From positions 372,001 through 436,000 of the forward strand of contig NZ_CP107567.1 in NCBI RefSeq assembly GCF_025854275.1: a stretch of DNA of 64,000 bases. The letters run 5' to 3'. This document shows, one piece after another, positions 8,927 through 17,244 of the stretch. The number at the start of each line of letters is the position of its first letter. Positions within the stretch are counted from its first letter, which is position 1. The DNA comes from Streptomyces peucetius (lineage in GTDB: Bacteria > Actinomycetota > Actinomycetes > Streptomycetales > Streptomycetaceae). The notes under the pieces were generated by a model. The model had not been told where the DNA came from, searched no databases, and was given only the letters and a program-made list of their open reading frames with translations. A program made the position numbers and the translations under genes.

Positions 8927-9655
8927 ATGAACCACACCCAGGACACGCCCCGGCCGGCAACTCCGCTTCCGGCCGCCGGGGCGTACGAGGGCCTCGGTGC
9001 GGCGGTGACCGGACCGGTGGACAGCGCCCCCGACGAGCTGCCACAGGACCACACCCAGGCCATCCTGCAGGCGACGAAGCAGGTGGGCGCCCTGCTCAAG
9101 GCGTCGGGGTACCCGTTCGCGCTGGTGGGCAGCGTGGCCGCCTACGCACACGGCGTCCCGACCCGGTTGCAGCACGACTCGGACTTCTGCCTGCGCAGAC
9201 AGGACGCCGAGCCCGTGGTGCAGACCCTCATCGAGGGCGGCATCCAGATCGTCTCGCCGCCGGAGGACTGGCTGGTGAAGGCGAGGACCGGCGGCGAGGA
9301 GATCGACCTGATCTTCGAACTGGCCCACCGCCCGGTCACCAAGGAGATGCTCGACCGGGCCGAGGTCCTGCCGGTCGACTCCGTGCACATGCCGGTGCTC
9401 GCCCCCACCGACCTGCTGGAGAGCCGGCTCACCGCGCTGTCGGAGCACCACTGCGACTTCGGCGCGCTGCTCCCGGTGGCCAGGGCGCTGCGCGAACGCG
9501 TCGACTGGGACCTGCTGCGCCGAGAGCACGCGTCCTCGCCGATGCCGGACGCGTTCCTCTATCTTCTGGAGCGGCTGGACGTCATCCCGCCGCGGGAGAC
9601 GCGGCAACCGCCGGAGTCCGGGACGTCGCAGGAGGTGCCCCGTGAAAGAACCTGA
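8927..9655 (+). CDS. MNT-type nucleotidyltransferase-fold protein
   Basis: A 242-aa protein with a polymerase-beta-like nucleotidyltransferase core: LVGSVAAYAHG (Gly68-Ser69), the metal-binding pair DSDF (Asp84, Asp86) and a third acidic residue in EIDLIFEL (Asp127). The C-terminal part (about 135-225) is helical. The substrate is unknown; relatives include antibiotic adenylyltransferases and toxin/antitoxin NTases. The first ~45 residues look disordered. It is the first gene of a tightly coupled three-gene unit (14-nt overlap with the BON gene), placed between two sigma-factor genes and behind perfect sigma-B-type boxes, so a stress role is inferred. Confidence 0.7.
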   Translation: MNHTQDTPRPATPLPAAGAYEGLGAAVTGPVDSAPDELPQDHTQAILQATKQVGALLKASGYPFALVGSVAAYAHGVPTRLQHDSDFCLRRQDAEPVVQTLIEGGIQIVSPPEDWLVKARTGGEEIDLIFELAHRPVTKEMLDRAEVLPVDSVHMPVLAPTDLLESRLTALSEHHCDFGALLPVARALRERVDWDLLRREHASSPMPDAFLYLLERLDVIPPRETRQPPESGTSQEVPRERT

Positions 9656-9896
9656 GGCATCCGAGTACCGGATCGCGCGGCTGCGCGACCGTCTCGCCGA
9701 TGACGAGATCTCCGAACTGGGGGTCCAGATCGACATGCGCGGTGGATACGTGCACCTCTGGGGCACCGTCTCCACCGCCGCGTGCAGGACCGAAATCCTG
9801 CGCATCGCAGAGACCGAACTCGGCGGACTGCCGGTGCGGGCCGACCTCACGGTCGCCTCTCCGACGGCCCCCGAACGGCCCGAGGAGCTCGAGTGA
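9642..9896 (+). CDS. small BON-domain protein
   Basis: An 84-aa protein that is essentially one BON-like domain (about 7-72): RLRDRLADDEISELGVQ, then GGYVHLWGTV and TEILRIAETELGGLPV. BON domains usually bind membranes or ligands; this one has no signal peptide, so it is probably cytoplasmic. GTG 9642 has a strong AGGAGGTG site inside the end of the preceding gene, giving a 14-nt overlap, and its stop overlaps the next start (GTGA). Translational coupling on both sides suggests fixed stoichiometry. Confidence 0.7.
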   Translation: MKEPEASEYRIARLRDRLADDEISELGVQIDMRGGYVHLWGTVSTAACRTEILRIAETELGGLPVRADLTVASPTAPERPEELE

Positions 9897-10645
9897 TCCG
9901 TGTTGCCGCCGTGGGAGACATCCATCTGTCCCCCGACAGCCGGGGCCTGCTGCGCCCGGCCTGGGAAACGCTCGGCGACTGCGCCGACATGCTGCTGCTG
10001 GCCGGGGACCTGACCCGGCACGGCACGGTCGAGGAGGCGGAGGTGGTGGCCGCCGAGATCAAGGGGCTGCCCGTGCCGGTCGTCGCCGTACTCGGCAACC
10101 ACGACTACCACAGCGATCAGCAGGACGAGGTGACGGACGTGCTGGAGCGCGCCGGTGCGACGGTCCTGGAGGGCGGGAGCACGGTGCTCGACGTCGGCGG
10201 CACCAGGGTCGGCATCGCCGGTACGAAAGGGTTCGGAGGCGGCTTCGCGGGCCGCAGTGCCGGCGAGTTCGGCGAGCCGGAGATGCGGGCGTTCGTCCGC
10301 TACAGCCGCCGCTGCGCGGCCGATCTGGCCCGTTCCCTGCTGGACCTCCAGGAGCAAGGGTGCGAGGTGCGCATCGCTCTGACGCATTTCTCCCCGGTAC
10401 CCGACACTCTCGCCGGGGAGCCGCCCGAGATCTTCCCCTTCCTCGGCAGCTATCTGCTCGCCGAGGCGGTCGACGAGACGGAGGCGGACCTGGCCGTGCA
10501 CGGCCACGCCCACCTGGGCACCGAGCACGGGATGACCGCCGGCGGTGTGAAGGTCCGCAACGTCGCCCAGCCCGTCATCGGGCACGCGTTCGCCGTCTAC
10601 CACCTGCCGGTGGCGGCGCGCATCGACGTACCGGCCATCGGCTGA
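9893..10645 (+). CDS. calcineurin-like metallophosphoesterase
   Basis: A 250-aa protein with all metallophosphoesterase motifs: GDIHLS (Asp9, His11), AGDLTRHG (Asp39), GNHDYH (Asn69-His70), LTHFSP and VHGHAHLG. It should bind two metal ions and cleave a phosphoester; the substrate is unknown. Start GTG 9893 overlaps the stop of the BON gene by 4 nt and has GAGGAG upstream. Earlier in-frame starts would run through the BON gene. With the nucleotidyltransferase and BON protein it could form a make-and-break modification pair. Confidence 0.85.
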   Translation: MIRVAAVGDIHLSPDSRGLLRPAWETLGDCADMLLLAGDLTRHGTVEEAEVVAAEIKGLPVPVVAVLGNHDYHSDQQDEVTDVLERAGATVLEGGSTVLDVGGTRVGIAGTKGFGGGFAGRSAGEFGEPEMRAFVRYSRRCAADLARSLLDLQEQGCEVRIALTHFSPVPDTLAGEPPEIFPFLGSYLLAEAVDETEADLAVHGHAHLGTEHGMTAGGVKVRNVAQPVIGHAFAVYHLPVAARIDVPAIG

Positions 10646-10648
10646 GAG

Positions 10649-10673
10649 GTTTCGGCCCGACCCGCTCGGGCAG
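10649..10673 (+). promoter_or_regulatory. GTTT-N15-GGGCAG box before second sigma factor
   Basis: GTTT (10649-10652), 15 bases, GGGCAG (10668-10673). It resembles the sigma-B consensus but with CAG in place of TAC/T. The same sequence and spacing occur at 12869-12893. Confidence 0.35.
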
Positions 10674-10807
10674 GTGCGTCATGTGCTTCGGACAGGAGGC
10701 ACGCCCCGTGGGAGCGGATGCTCCGGGCGCGTCAGGCCCCTGTCCGTCTTCCCCGGGTGAGTGATTCCGGCACGGCAACCCCCCAGATCCCAGGGAGTCG
10801 CGACATC

Positions 10808-11626
10808 ATGCCCACGTTCGCACACACAAAGCACTCGCATTCGGACGCTCCCGACACCGCGGAGGCCTTCCGCAGGCTGGCCGAACTCGGCGACGGGCCG
10901 GAGCGGCAGGAGCTGCGCCAGGAAATCGTGTCGGCCTGGCTGCCGATGGCCCAGCGGATCGCCGGCCGCTTCCGCAACCGGGGCGAGTCCCTCGAGGACC
11001 TCCAGCAGGTGGCCGCGCTGGGCCTGGTCAAGGCCGTCGACCGGTACGACCCCTCGCGCGGCGCCTTCGAGAGTTTCGCGGTGCCCACCGTCGTCGGCGA
11101 GGTCAAGCGGCACTTCCGCGACCACATGTGGGCGCTGCATGTGCCGCGACGTGTCCAGGATCTGCGCAACCGCGTCCGGTTCGCCCGGCAGGACCTCGTC
11201 CAGACGGTCTCGGGGCGTGCCCCGACGGTGGCGGAGATCGCCGAGCGGGCCGGGCTCTGCGAGGAGGACGCGCTGGTCGGCCTGGAGGCGCTGGAGAGCT
11301 TCACCGCGCTGTCGCTCGACGCGGAGCTGCCCGGTGCCGACGACGGCTACTCGCTCAGCGACACCCTCGGCTCGGCCGACCCCGCCCTCGACGTGCTCGT
11401 CGACCGGGAGGCCGTGAAGCCGGGTCTGCGCAAGCTGCCCGAGCGCGAGCAGAACATCCTCTACATGCGCTTCTTCCGCGACATGACCCAGAGCAGCATC
11501 GCCAGCACGCTCGGGATCTCCCAGATGCACGTCTCCCGGCTGATCAGCCGGAGCTGCAGTCAGCTGCGGAACGAGGTCATGCGGGACGAGGCGGCGCACG
11601 ACAGGGTCATGAGGAACGCCGCATAG
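10808..11626 (+). CDS. SigB/SigF/SigG-family RNA polymerase sigma factor (second copy)
   Basis: A 272-aa stress-type sigma factor, paralogous to the one at 6934. Region 2: AWLPMAQRIAGRFRNRGES, LEDLQQVAALGLVKAVDRYD and FAVPTVVGEVKRHFRDHMW. Region 4: MTQSSIASTLGISQMHVSRL. ATG 10808 is preferred, with CAGGGAG upstream; an in-frame start at 10718 would add 30 low-complexity residues. The 3' end overlaps the convergent PAS-GAF gene by 20 bp. Two such sigma factors in 5 kb with several antagonists suggest a cascade or cross-talk. Confidence 0.93.
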   Translation: MPTFAHTKHSHSDAPDTAEAFRRLAELGDGPERQELRQEIVSAWLPMAQRIAGRFRNRGESLEDLQQVAALGLVKAVDRYDPSRGAFESFAVPTVVGEVKRHFRDHMWALHVPRRVQDLRNRVRFARQDLVQTVSGRAPTVAEIAERAGLCEEDALVGLEALESFTALSLDAELPGADDGYSLSDTLGSADPALDVLVDREAVKPGLRKLPEREQNILYMRFFRDMTQSSIASTLGISQMHVSRLISRSCSQLRNEVMRDEAAHDRVMRNAA

Positions 11627-12821
11627 CGAGCGCCACATGCCGCGAGACGACGTCGACGGCCCGTGCCTGCGCCATGGAGAAGGCCGGCGCGCTGCCGCTG
11701 CGGAACATCGACAGCACGCCGAGGACGGGACCGGCCTCCCCGTCCGTGTCACCGACGGGCGCCCGGAGAGGTACGCACATCAGCGAGGTGACATCGGCCT
11801 GGACGAGCACCGAGTCACCGCCCCGGTCCCGTCCGAACGAGTCGAGGTCCTCCGGCCGGACCTGGAGCACGGGGGAACCCTCGCCGGCGCTCTCGACGAC
11901 GAGTGGACAGCCGGCGGGGTCCTGTGCCGAGATCTTCGCGCCCAGCACGGCCGCCGCCTCGTCGCCGTCCGGTCCCAGCACAGCCGTACGGCGCAGACCG
12001 CCACCGGTCACGAGATCGGCGACGACCCAGTCGGCGACGTGAGAGGCGAGGACCGCCGCCGCCGCGGCCAGGGCCGCCTCCGGGTCACCGGCCGGTGCCC
12101 GCAGCAGGGCGGTGGTCATCGCGTCGAGAAGGTCCATCTGCGCCGCGTGGCCGGCCACCTCGGCGAGGTCGGGAGCGGTGACGCGGCGAAGCCGGGTACC
12201 GGTGGCACCCTGCCCGGGACTCCGCTCGCCCGCGCCGCCGGTGTCGTCGGCGCCGGCCGGGGCGGCGGAAACCGTGTCCGACTGAAGGACCATCAGCACG
12301 GCCGGCTGCGGCTCGTTCGGCGGGCGCAGAGCGGTGAGTGTCGCGCGCAGGGTCTCGTCCGGCTGCTGCTGCAGGTGCACCCGCAGGCTGCGTGGGCCCT
12401 CGCCCCGGGCGACGGCCGCCGCCTGCGACCGCAGCGCGGCCCGGTCGCCGGGTCTGAGCAGGCCGGACAGCGGCCGTCCTGCGGCGAAACCGGCGCGGAC
12501 CCCGGTGAGGTCCGTGGCGGCGAGGTTCATGCGTCTGACCACCGTGTCACCGCCCATGAGGGCCACGGGCAGCGGAAGACGCTGGAAGAGGGCGCGCAGC
12601 AGCTGAAGCTCGGTACGGTCCGCGGCAGCGCGGGCGGGGCCGTGGCCGGCCAGCCGCTCGTACTTCGGCCACAACGTCTCCGCGACGTGCTGGAGCTCGA
12701 AGAGGGTGGCGTCCAGCAGGGTCTGCTGCTCTTCCGGCGGCAGCCCGCGTGCGGCTCTCAGTTCGCCCACCCGGCGGACGAAGTCCTCAAGGTCGTCACC
12801 GAACTCATCGATCTCCGCCAT
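11607..12821 (-). CDS. PAS-GAF sensor protein without catalytic output
   Basis: A 404-aa cytoplasmic protein. The N-terminal 70 residues are helical. A PAS-like domain spans about 70-180 (LPVALMGGDTVVRRMNLAATDLTG) and a GAF domain about 230-400 (ending VLSMFRSGSAPAFSMAQARAV in the typical GAF C-terminal style). No kinase, phosphatase or DNA-binding domain is present. It is convergent with the second sigma gene (20-bp overlap) and divergent from the GAF-ANTAR gene. It probably supplies a signal to the partner-switching proteins; the ligand is unknown. Confidence 0.7.
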   Translation of the reverse strand: MAEIDEFGDDLEDFVRRVGELRAARGLPPEEQQTLLDATLFELQHVAETLWPKYERLAGHGPARAAADRTELQLLRALFQRLPLPVALMGGDTVVRRMNLAATDLTGVRAGFAAGRPLSGLLRPGDRAALRSQAAAVARGEGPRSLRVHLQQQPDETLRATLTALRPPNEPQPAVLMVLQSDTVSAAPAGADDTGGAGERSPGQGATGTRLRRVTAPDLAEVAGHAAQMDLLDAMTTALLRAPAGDPEAALAAAAAVLASHVADWVVADLVTGGGLRRTAVLGPDGDEAAAVLGAKISAQDPAGCPLVVESAGEGSPVLQVRPEDLDSFGRDRGGDSVLVQADVTSLMCVPLRAPVGDTDGEAGPVLGVLSMFRSGSAPAFSMAQARAVDVVSRHVALAMRRSS

Positions 12822-12868
12822 GGGAGAAAGCTATCCGACCCGCACCGCCCGCACCGCCCCGGCCAGGG

Positions 12869-12893
12869 GTTTGTCCCGGAACGAGACGGGCAG
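12869..12893 (+). promoter_or_regulatory. GTTT-N15-GGGCAG box before GAF-ANTAR gene
   Basis: GTTT (12869-12872), 15 bases, GGGCAG (12888-12893), identical in sequence and spacing to the box at 10649. The downstream gene starts 27 bases later. Confidence 0.4.
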
Positions 12894-12919
12894 CCGCATC
12901 GGCGGGAAGGAGAACGCAC

Positions 12920-13612
12920 ATGCTGACCCCGCCGGATTCCTCCGTGGATCCCGCGGCCACCGCACGGGACCTCTCGGACTTCAGTGAAGCGGCGATGCGC
13001 TGCGTGGACTCCTGTTGCGGCGCCGCCATCACGGTCGCCGACGGCACGTCCGAGCGCCGTGCCGCGGCCACGCATCCAGATCTGACCACACTGCTCTCGG
13101 TCGAGTTCGACTCGGGCCAGGGGCCCACGTCGAGCGCTCTGGATGCGGGCGAGCCCGTCGCCGCCGCGGATCTGCTCGACGAGGAGCGCTGGCCCGTCTA
13201 CCGCGCCGCGGCCCTGGATTCGGGCATCCGCTCCAGTGTCACGATGCCGTTCCGCCGCAGCGAGGTCGAGGTGACGCTGAGTCTCTACAGTTTCCGGCCG
13301 GGAGCGTTCGCGCATCCGTCGCTCCACCCGGTCGTCGTCCTGGGCGAGCAGTTCGCCCAGCAGCTGGTGCGCGACCACCACTACCGGGCGGCTCTCGCCC
13401 AGGTGAACCAGCTCGAGACCGCCCTGGACTCGCGCGCCGTGATCGACCAGGCGAGCGGCATCCTGATGCACGCCCTCGGCTGCGGCCCCGCGGAGGCGTT
13501 CGACATCCTGCGGCGCTTCTCGCAGCGGACCAACCGCAAGCTGAGCGCCGTGGCCGAGGAGATCGTCCGCAGCAGGGGCCGCAGCCTGAAGGAACAGCAG
13601 CGCACAGAGTGA
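12920..13612 (+). CDS. GAF-ANTAR transcription antiterminator-type regulator
   Basis: A 230-aa protein: GAF domain (about 15-155) followed by a C-terminal ANTAR domain (about 165-225) with SRAVIDQASGILMHALGC and the AEEIVRSRG end. ANTAR domains bind paired hairpins in nascent RNA to prevent termination. ATG 12920 has an AAGGAG site 7 bases upstream. Streptomyces carries many such proteins near stress regulators; the RNA target is not obvious here. Confidence 0.88.
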   Translation: MLTPPDSSVDPAATARDLSDFSEAAMRCVDSCCGAAITVADGTSERRAAATHPDLTTLLSVEFDSGQGPTSSALDAGEPVAAADLLDEERWPVYRAAALDSGIRSSVTMPFRRSEVEVTLSLYSFRPGAFAHPSLHPVVVLGEQFAQQLVRDHHYRAALAQVNQLETALDSRAVIDQASGILMHALGCGPAEAFDILRRFSQRTNRKLSAVAEEIVRSRGRSLKEQQRTE

Positions 13613-13667
13613 CCCCATAGGGGCGAATCGGCTTATTCCGCAGCTTCGGTGGGGAACCCTGACCCGC

Positions 13668-14192
13668 ATGGAACGACGCGGGATGCTCCGCCCGGACGCC
13701 ACACTCCCCGCCGTCGCCCAGGGATACGCCTGGCTGCCCGACCTGAGGCGACTCAACGGCGGCGGCCCGGTCCGCACCCGTCTCATGGGACACCCGGCGA
13801 TCGCCCTGCACGGGCCCGAGGCGGTCCGCTTCTTCTACGACGAGGAGCACATCGAACGCCGCTCCGCGCTGCCCGGGCCCGTCCTGGACACCCTCTTCGG
13901 CCGGGGCGCGGTCCACACCCTCGACGGGCCGGGGCACCGGGCGCGCAAGGCGCTCTTCGTCTCGCTGCTCAAGACCCCGGCGTCGGTGGGCGACCTCGCC
14001 CGACGTGCCGGTGCCGAATGGGACGAGGCCGCCGCGCAGTGGGGGCACCGGCGGCGGGTGGAGCTGTTCACGGAGGCAAGCGTGGTGATCACCCGCGCGA
14101 ACCCGTCCGCCGGACGGGTGGGCACCCGGCCCAGGCGGATCGACAGGTCCTGCGGCGGCCTGCGCGCGCCGCGGCCGCCGGCCGCCGGCTGA
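13668..14192 (+). pseudogene. truncated cytochrome P450 (CYP152 / fatty-acid peroxygenase type)
   Basis: The first ~143 codons match the N-terminal part of CYP152-type P450s: VRFFYDEEHIERR, LDGPGHRARKALFVSLLKTP, AEWDEAAAQW and ELFTEASVVITRA. Right after that (about base 14098) similarity ends; the remaining ~31 codons are low-complexity and the frame stops at 14192. The I-helix and heme-Cys regions are missing, so the protein cannot bind heme. The end of the same family appears on the opposite strand immediately after the break (14099-14158), which points to a deletion combined with an inversion. Confidence 0.75.
14099..14158 (-). pseudogene. inverted C-terminal remnant of the P450
   Basis: Read on the minus strand these 60 bases encode PPQDLSIRLGRVPTRPADGF, closely resembling the extreme C-terminus of CYP152 P450s (PxQDLxxxLxRxPxxPxxGF). 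It abuts, in the opposite orientation, the point where the forward P450 reading ends. Upstream of PPQDL on the minus strand the reading no longer looks like P450. Judged by eye, not by alignment. Confidence 0.55.
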
Positions 14193-14287
14193 CGCACGCG
14201 GTCCGTCCGGGCGCCGCGGCGTCGGGGCGGGGCCGTGGAGTCGCCGGCTCCCCGCCTCTCCCCGCCTCCACCGGGGGGATGGAACAG

Positions 14288-15529
14288 TCAGCGGACGGGA
14301 TTCCTGACGAGCGGGGTCCTCCCCCACAGCCAGTCGCGCAGCGCGGCCAGCCGCGGCCGCTTCTCCCGCCGTTCCCGGGTGTGGCGGTCGAGTTCCTCCA
14401 TGAGGCGCCGGGAGCGGTGGTCCATGTCGAGCTCGTCGAGGATCCGGTCGACCTCGGTGAGCAGCGCGCCGTGCAGCTGCCATTGGCGCGGCGACTCCTG
14501 GATTCCCTGGAGGAGCAGTTCCGCGGCGTTGTCGCGGCTGGTGCGGGCGGCGGCGAGCTCCCCCGTGAGCCGCTCCTCAGCGGCGTCGGCGCTCTCGCTG
14601 GTCTGGGTGGTGACCAGGACGGCGAAGCTCACCAGGGTGTCGGCGATGTGCGCGAGGAGTTCCTCGAGGGCGACGCCGACCTCGTGGCCGAACAGGTCCT
14701 CGTCCCGGCGTTCCTTGGCCAGGTCCGTGATGGTGCGGGCCAGGACCCGCAGCACGACGGCGCAGATCTCCAGCGTGTCGAGGCCGGTGCGCAGCACGAT
14801 GCGGTGCAACAGGCCTTCCTTGACGCGCGGATTGAAGCGGAGGCTGTCCTCGGCCTGGCGCAGGGCGGCGTCCACGTCGGCGATGTCGTTGTCGAGCCTG
14901 CGGGCCTCGTGGAGCCGGGCGGCCGCCCGCTCGACGGGGGTGTGGCTCGTCAGCTCCTCGCCGATGTGCAGCAGAAGCTGCCTCATGCGCCGCCCGAGAC
15001 CCTCGATCGAGTCCCCGGCCGCCTCGACCCACACCGGCGGCACCAGCAGGATGTTGAACAGCAGCCCCACGACGGCGCCGATCAACGTCTCCAGCACCCG
15101 GTCCCAGGCGGCGTCGCCCACCTGTGTCACGCCGAGCACCAGCATCGCGCTGATCGCGACCTCGGGGACGAACTCGTCGACGCGAACGAATCTGCCGACG
15201 ACCAGGGAGGCCAGGATGATCAGCCCGAGGCTCCACCACGACAGTCCGACCAGTGCGCTGAAGCCGATGGCGATGAGCACGCCGACGACCACGGAGTTGA
15301 CCCGGCGCACCCCGGTGGTGAGCGTGGCGTAGAGGGTGACCTGGACGACGAGGAGCGCGGTCAGCGGTGCGGTGAGCGGGGGGACCTGGCTGTCCACCAC
15401 CTGCAGGGCGACGACGTAGGAGATGGTCGCCGCCGCGGCGGACCGCAGAGTCTGCACCACGGCCGGTTCCTTGCGCCGGCTGACGATGCCGGCCACCGGC
15501 GTTCGTAGCCTCGAGCCAACCTCAGACAC
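14288..15529 (-). CDS. aromatic acid exporter / FUSC-family membrane protein
   Basis: A 413-aa protein. The N-terminal ~165 residues hold about five to six membrane segments (for example TISYVVALQVV, VVVGVLIAIGFSALVGL, LGLIILASLVVGRF, IGAVVGLLFNILLVPPVWV). A long cytoplasmic helical domain follows (about 170-413). This is the layout of FUSC/ArAE-like aromatic acid exporters, although half-size, so it may dimerise. The substrate is unknown. The DUF5133 gene ends 57 bases upstream in the same direction. Confidence 0.8.
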   Translation of the reverse strand: MSEVGSRLRTPVAGIVSRRKEPAVVQTLRSAAAATISYVVALQVVDSQVPPLTAPLTALLVVQVTLYATLTTGVRRVNSVVVGVLIAIGFSALVGLSWWSLGLIILASLVVGRFVRVDEFVPEVAISAMLVLGVTQVGDAAWDRVLETLIGAVVGLLFNILLVPPVWVEAAGDSIEGLGRRMRQLLLHIGEELTSHTPVERAAARLHEARRLDNDIADVDAALRQAEDSLRFNPRVKEGLLHRIVLRTGLDTLEICAVVLRVLARTITDLAKERRDEDLFGHEVGVALEELLAHIADTLVSFAVLVTTQTSESADAAEERLTGELAAARTSRDNAAELLLQGIQESPRQWQLHGALLTEVDRILDELDMDHRSRRLMEELDRHTRERREKRPRLAALRDWLWGRTPLVRNPVR

Positions 15530-15586
15530 CTCGGTCCTTCCCCGCTCCCTCGCCCGGACGCCGTGGCCGGTTCCGCCCGGTCCCCC

Positions 15587-15838
15587 TCAGCGCCCGCCGG
15601 ATGCCGCGCCCTCGCCGACCGCCTGTGCGCCCTGCCGGATACGGCGGCCCACGTACGTCTCCGCCGCGAGGAGGGCTTCGCGGGCCGTGCGCTCGCACAT
15701 GAGCACGCACAGTGTGTATGCCGTGTCCTCGAACCGCCTCCGGGCGGACTCGTCGTGGGGAGCGGCGAGGACGTAATGTTCCTGCGCCCGGTAGCGGGCA
15801 ATCAGCCTGGTGATCACACTCGTGTCGGGCATCAGCAT
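15587..15838 (-). CDS. DUF5133-family small protein
   Basis: An 83-aa protein starting MLMPDTSVITRLIARY with the typical ARRRFEDTAYTLCVLM core of DUF5133, a small helical Streptomyces family of unknown function often found near stress genes. ATG 15838 is preceded by GGGAG. It lies between the diiron protein gene and the exporter gene, all on the minus strand. Confidence 0.8.
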   Translation of the reverse strand: MLMPDTSVITRLIARYRAQEHYVLAAPHDESARRRFEDTAYTLCVLMCERTAREALLAAETYVGRRIRQGAQAVGEGAASGGR

Positions 15839-16011
15839 CGTGGTCTCCCGGTTTATGCGGCCCCCTGACACGGCGGAGCGAGGTCCGTCCGGTGCCTCAT
15901 TGTGAACCGGAGCGGTCGAGTCCGCCACACAGCTGGCTACTGTAGGTAGTCGTCGGTACGGGCAGGGGGCACGGCGCGCCGGAAGCCCGCTTTCAGGGGG
16001 TGCCGAGGGCG

Positions 16012-17025
16012 TCACAGCGGTGCCCGCAGGCTCGTGGAGCCGTTGCGCCAGGCCGCCAGCAGCCGGTCGCCGAGCCGGTCCTCGACCCAGTTCGTGGCCG
16101 CGACGCCGAAGGCCATGTCGGGGGCGAGCGACGGCTCGTCGGCCAGCAGCCCGCCGATGACGTCCCGGCGCACGATCTGCTCGTGCACGGCGTCCGCCGT
16201 CACGTGTTCCGCGTAGAAGTGCTCGGCCGCCGGCCCCGCTCCGGTGCGGCGCATCGCTTCCGCGAGCCGCCGTGAACCCGGTGAGGACGTCACCTCGACC
16301 GTGGCGAAGTGCCCCACCAGGGCGCCCCGATGGGCACGGTGCAGCCCGAGGAGCGACATCAGGTTGACGGCTGCGAGCATCTCGGCCGGGGCGGCGTCGA
16401 GGTACCGGCCGTAGGCGGTGTCGAGGCCGAGGTCCGCCATGAGGCCGGCGAACAGCCGGGCGTGCACCCGCTCGGCGCGTCCGCCGCCGAACTCGTCGAA
16501 CGCCACCGCCACGAAGGCCGCCTTGGCCCTCCCGCGCAGTCTCGGGATGACCCAGGCGTGCGGGTCGGCCTCCTTGAGATGGTAGAGGGAGCGCTGGGCC
16601 GCGTACTCGCGCAGGTGCCACAGCTGTCCCTCGTCCCTGAGGAAGTACGACACCCCGGTGCCGTCGACGGGTTCGACGAGCAGTTCGTCCAGTGCGTCGT
16701 AGACGCCGGGGTGACCGGCGGTCCGTTCACGGAGCGCTTCGAGGAAGCGGCGTTCCATCGCCGCGCGCAGGCCGAGCAGCCCGGGCTCCCACTCCCAGGC
16801 CGCCTCGACCCCGCGAAAGCCCCGGTAGTGCAGCTCGTAGCAGAGGTAGAGGGCCAGCTGCAGATCGTCACCGAAGGGGTCGGCGCCCCGGGCGCCGCCG
16901 GGGTCCGGCACGGGGCCGCCGGCGGCGCCGCGCAGGGCCGTCAGCACTCCTTGCGAGAGCTCACCGCGTGCGCCCGGCAGTTCGCCCTCCGGGCCCGTCC
17001 GTGGATCGGGCGTACGGTCCGCCAT
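16012..17025 (-). CDS. iron-containing redox enzyme (heme-oxygenase-like diiron protein)
   Basis: A 337-aa all-helical protein of the iron-containing redox enzyme / HDO-like family. Likely iron ligands lie in CYELHYRGF, in AFDEFGGGRAERVH and in EHVTADAVHEQIV (the H-x3-D-x2-HE helix). Such enzymes oxidise or cleave C-H, C-N or C-C bonds on small molecules; the substrate here is unknown. It starts 3 bases after the stop of the CDGSH gene, so the iron-sulfur protein may be an electron carrier or maturation partner. Confidence 0.82.
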   Translation of the reverse strand: MADRTPDPRTGPEGELPGARGELSQGVLTALRGAAGGPVPDPGGARGADPFGDDLQLALYLCYELHYRGFRGVEAAWEWEPGLLGLRAAMERRFLEALRERTAGHPGVYDALDELLVEPVDGTGVSYFLRDEGQLWHLREYAAQRSLYHLKEADPHAWVIPRLRGRAKAAFVAVAFDEFGGGRAERVHARLFAGLMADLGLDTAYGRYLDAAPAEMLAAVNLMSLLGLHRAHRGALVGHFATVEVTSSPGSRRLAEAMRRTGAGPAAEHFYAEHVTADAVHEQIVRRDVIGGLLADEPSLAPDMAFGVAATNWVEDRLGDRLLAAWRNGSTSLRAPL

Positions 17026-17028
17026 CGT

Positions 17029-17244
17029 TCACCTCCTGCCGCGCCGGCGGTGGCTGGTGTCGCACCACGGGTACGTCCGGCTCCGCCGGCAGGTGCACAG
17101 GGCCACGGCGAACCGGTCGGACCGCACGGTGGTCCCGTCGTCGAGCACGACCTCCACGGGGCCCTCCACGAGCATCGGGCCCTCCTTGGTCACGGTCACC
17201 CGGCAGGGGGCCGGGGCCGTTCGTTCCTCAGACTCGTTCGGCAC
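17029..17244 (-). CDS. CDGSH iron-sulfur domain protein
   Basis: A 71-aa protein carrying one CDGSH-type [2Fe-2S] motif: Cys50, Cys52, Cys61 and His65 in the order C-T-C-RRSRTYPW-C-DTS-H. The usual CDGSH is CDTSH here. GTG 17244 overlaps the 3' end of the methyltransferase gene by 17 bp, and the diiron protein gene starts 3 bases after its stop, so the three are probably one operon. MitoNEET-type proteins carry redox-labile clusters; an electron-transfer role is inferred. Confidence 0.85.
   Translation of the reverse strand: MPNESEERTAPAPCRVTVTKEGPMLVEGPVEVVLDDGTTVRSDRFAVALCTCRRSRTYPWCDTSHRRRGRR

Noticed and set aside
30..13612. Mobile island or prophage
   Set aside because: No integrase, transposase, tRNA end or flanking repeats, and base composition looks the same as in neighbouring genes.
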